NCBI RefSeq assembly: GCF_000833575.1
Contig: NZ_CP010827.1
Location: forward strand, 996,980-1,060,979
Direction: 5' to 3'
Source of the DNA: Corynebacterium singulare
Lineage (GTDB): Bacteria; Actinomycetota; Actinomycetes; Mycobacteriales; Mycobacteriaceae
Length of the DNA: 64,000 nt
Part shown: piece by piece, positions 63,245 through 64,000 of the stretch
Layout: each line of letters opens with the position of its first letter
Numbering within the stretch: position 1 is the first letter of the stretch
The notes under the pieces: model-generated
Databases searched by the model: none
Told to the model about the DNA's origin: nothing
What the model saw: only the letters and a program-made list of their open reading frames with translations
Translations under genes and position numbers: made by a program

Positions 63245-63814
63245 ATGAGCGAAAACGCGAACGACAAGAAGAAGGATTTCCGCATCCGCCCCTTCACTGC
63301 AGCGGACTACCCGCAGATGCGTGAGATCTACGAGCAGGGCCTCAACACCGGTCACGCCACTTACGAGACCCGATCGTTGACCTTCGAGGAATTTAAGAAC
63401 GTCAAAATCATGCCGTCAGTCTTCGTTGCTGTTGAGGCGGATGATGACTCGAAGGTTCTTGGCTGGGTCTGTGCTGCACCAGCATCCTCCCGTACCGTGT
63501 TCCACGGTGTGGTCGAAGACTCCATTTATCTCAGCTCTGAGGCACAAGGCCGTGGCATCGGCGGCGCGCTGTTGGACCGTCTCATTGAGGTGTGCCGAGA
63601 CCTGCACAAATGGGCCATCCATTCATGGATCTTCCCGGAGAATGCAGGGTCCGCAGGCCTCCACAAGTCCCGCGGATTCGTCAAGGTGGGCACCTACTCT
63701 CACATGGCGAAGATGACCTACGGTGAACTCGCTGGCCAGTGGCGTGATACCGATGTGTATGAGTTGCTCCTGCCGAAGCCGGAGGAGAAGAAGGCCAATA
63801 CTTCCACCAACTAG
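63245..63814 (+). CDS. GNAT acetyltransferase, phosphinothricin-acetyltransferase-like
   Basis: 189 aa from the ATG at 63245; TAATAAT just upstream suggests a leaderless start, with a GTG at 63239 as alternative. IRPFTAADYPQMREIYEQGL at the N-terminus, the acetyl-CoA loop EAQGRGIGGALLDRLIE near 101-117, and FPENAGSAGLHKSRGFVKVG are typical of Pat/Bar-like N-acetyltransferases. Natural substrates are often methionine sulfoximine or sulfone, or simple amines; not determined here. Confidence 0.88.
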   Translation: MSENANDKKKDFRIRPFTAADYPQMREIYEQGLNTGHATYETRSLTFEEFKNVKIMPSVFVAVEADDDSKVLGWVCAAPASSRTVFHGVVEDSIYLSSEAQGRGIGGALLDRLIEVCRDLHKWAIHSWIFPENAGSAGLHKSRGFVKVGTYSHMAKMTYGELAGQWRDTDVYELLLPKPEEKKANTSTN

Positions 63815-63871
63815 GCATAGGTGCCGTTAGGGTAGAGGATGTATCTATTCTCTATCCTTCGTGGGTGAACC

Positions 63872-64000
63872 ATGTCCTTCCGCACTTCTGTCCTTGCCCT
63901 TACTACCGCCGCAGCCGTGACGGCCGGTGCTTTCGCTGCACCCGTCGCCGCGGCTGCAACTTTTCCCTCTGCAGGCTCGGTTCCGGTAGCTGAGCTCGAC
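63872..64000 (+). CDS. Secreted protein, N-terminal 43 residues (runs off window)
   Basis: ATG at 63872. Signal peptide MSFRTSVLALTTAAAVTAGA with Ala-x-Ala cleavage near residue 28 (FAAPVAAAA), then FPSAGSVPVAELD. Too little is present to assign a family. TATTCT at 63846-63851 may be the -10 box. Confidence 0.6.
   Translation, partial: MSFRTSVLALTTAAAVTAGAFAAPVAAAATFPSAGSVPVAELD

Overview
The window reads as a chromosome segment of a Corynebacterium, probably of the aurimucosum/minutissimum/singulare type. The signs are a mycothiol S-conjugate amidase (mca), a LysI-type lysine permease, the long GapB-type GAPDH, an LGFP-repeat lipoprotein, a porB/porC-like gene beside eno, many apparently leaderless genes (a TAnnnT -10 box 6-8 nt before the start), and a core gene order like that known from C. 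glutamicum (gapB, rplY/pth, prs, glmU, multicopper oxidase, mfd, lysI, mazG, eno, divIC, ppx; later greA, mca, uppS, coaA, glyA). The species assignment is inference.

Left part (1-35.5 kb), mostly core genome. It opens with a UDP-sulfoquinovose synthase and the start of an SqdX-like glycosyltransferase, a predicted sulfolipid (SQDG) module. Next come a small membrane protein, a gamma-carbonic-anhydrase-like protein, a patatin-like lipase, an AspT-family transporter, prfC, an SDR, pth, a nitronate monooxygenase, gapB, ppk2, a PepSY lipoprotein, an FAH-family hydrolase, a second pth, rplY, prs, glmU, an MFS exporter, a multicopper oxidase with a possible DtxR box, a TRIC-type channel, tRNA-Gln, TetR-mfd, lysI, mazG, a porin-like gene, a lytic transglycosylase, eno, divIC, a DUF501 protein, ppx and an atypical tRNA with a UAA anticodon.

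Middle part (35.5-53.7 kb), accessory. Directly after the tRNA lie a decayed IS3-type element and a lower-GC catabolic operon: MHS symporter, IclR regulator, KDPG/KDG aldolase and KDG kinase. A second transposase remnant follows, then a cell-surface Rib-like protein, a 1027-aa single-chain restriction-modification enzyme (type IIG-like) and about 1 kb of gene-poor DNA. A core-looking Bax-inhibitor-1 gene interrupts the region. Then comes a decayed ORF and a self-contained cluster: a divergent FCD-type GntR regulator with a palindromic operator, an HpcH/HpaI-type aldolase carrying an Arg-to-Lys change at its pyruvate site, a nitrilase-superfamily amidohydrolase and a complete DctPQM TRAP transporter. 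The region ends with the C-terminal stump of a Gly-rich protein.

Right part (53.7-64 kb), core again: small lipoprotein, greA, DUF4307, mca, a small membrane protein, a Z-prenyl transferase, coaA, glyA, DUF5997, a LysR-like sensor domain without a DNA-binding domain, an LGFP lipoprotein, PhoH/PIN, a GNAT acetyltransferase and the start of a secreted protein.

The best candidates for new biology are the aldolase/amidohydrolase/TRAP cluster (47.7-53.0 kb), the SQDG pair at the left edge, the tRNA-linked KDG island and the orphan LysR-like effector domain with a basic tail.
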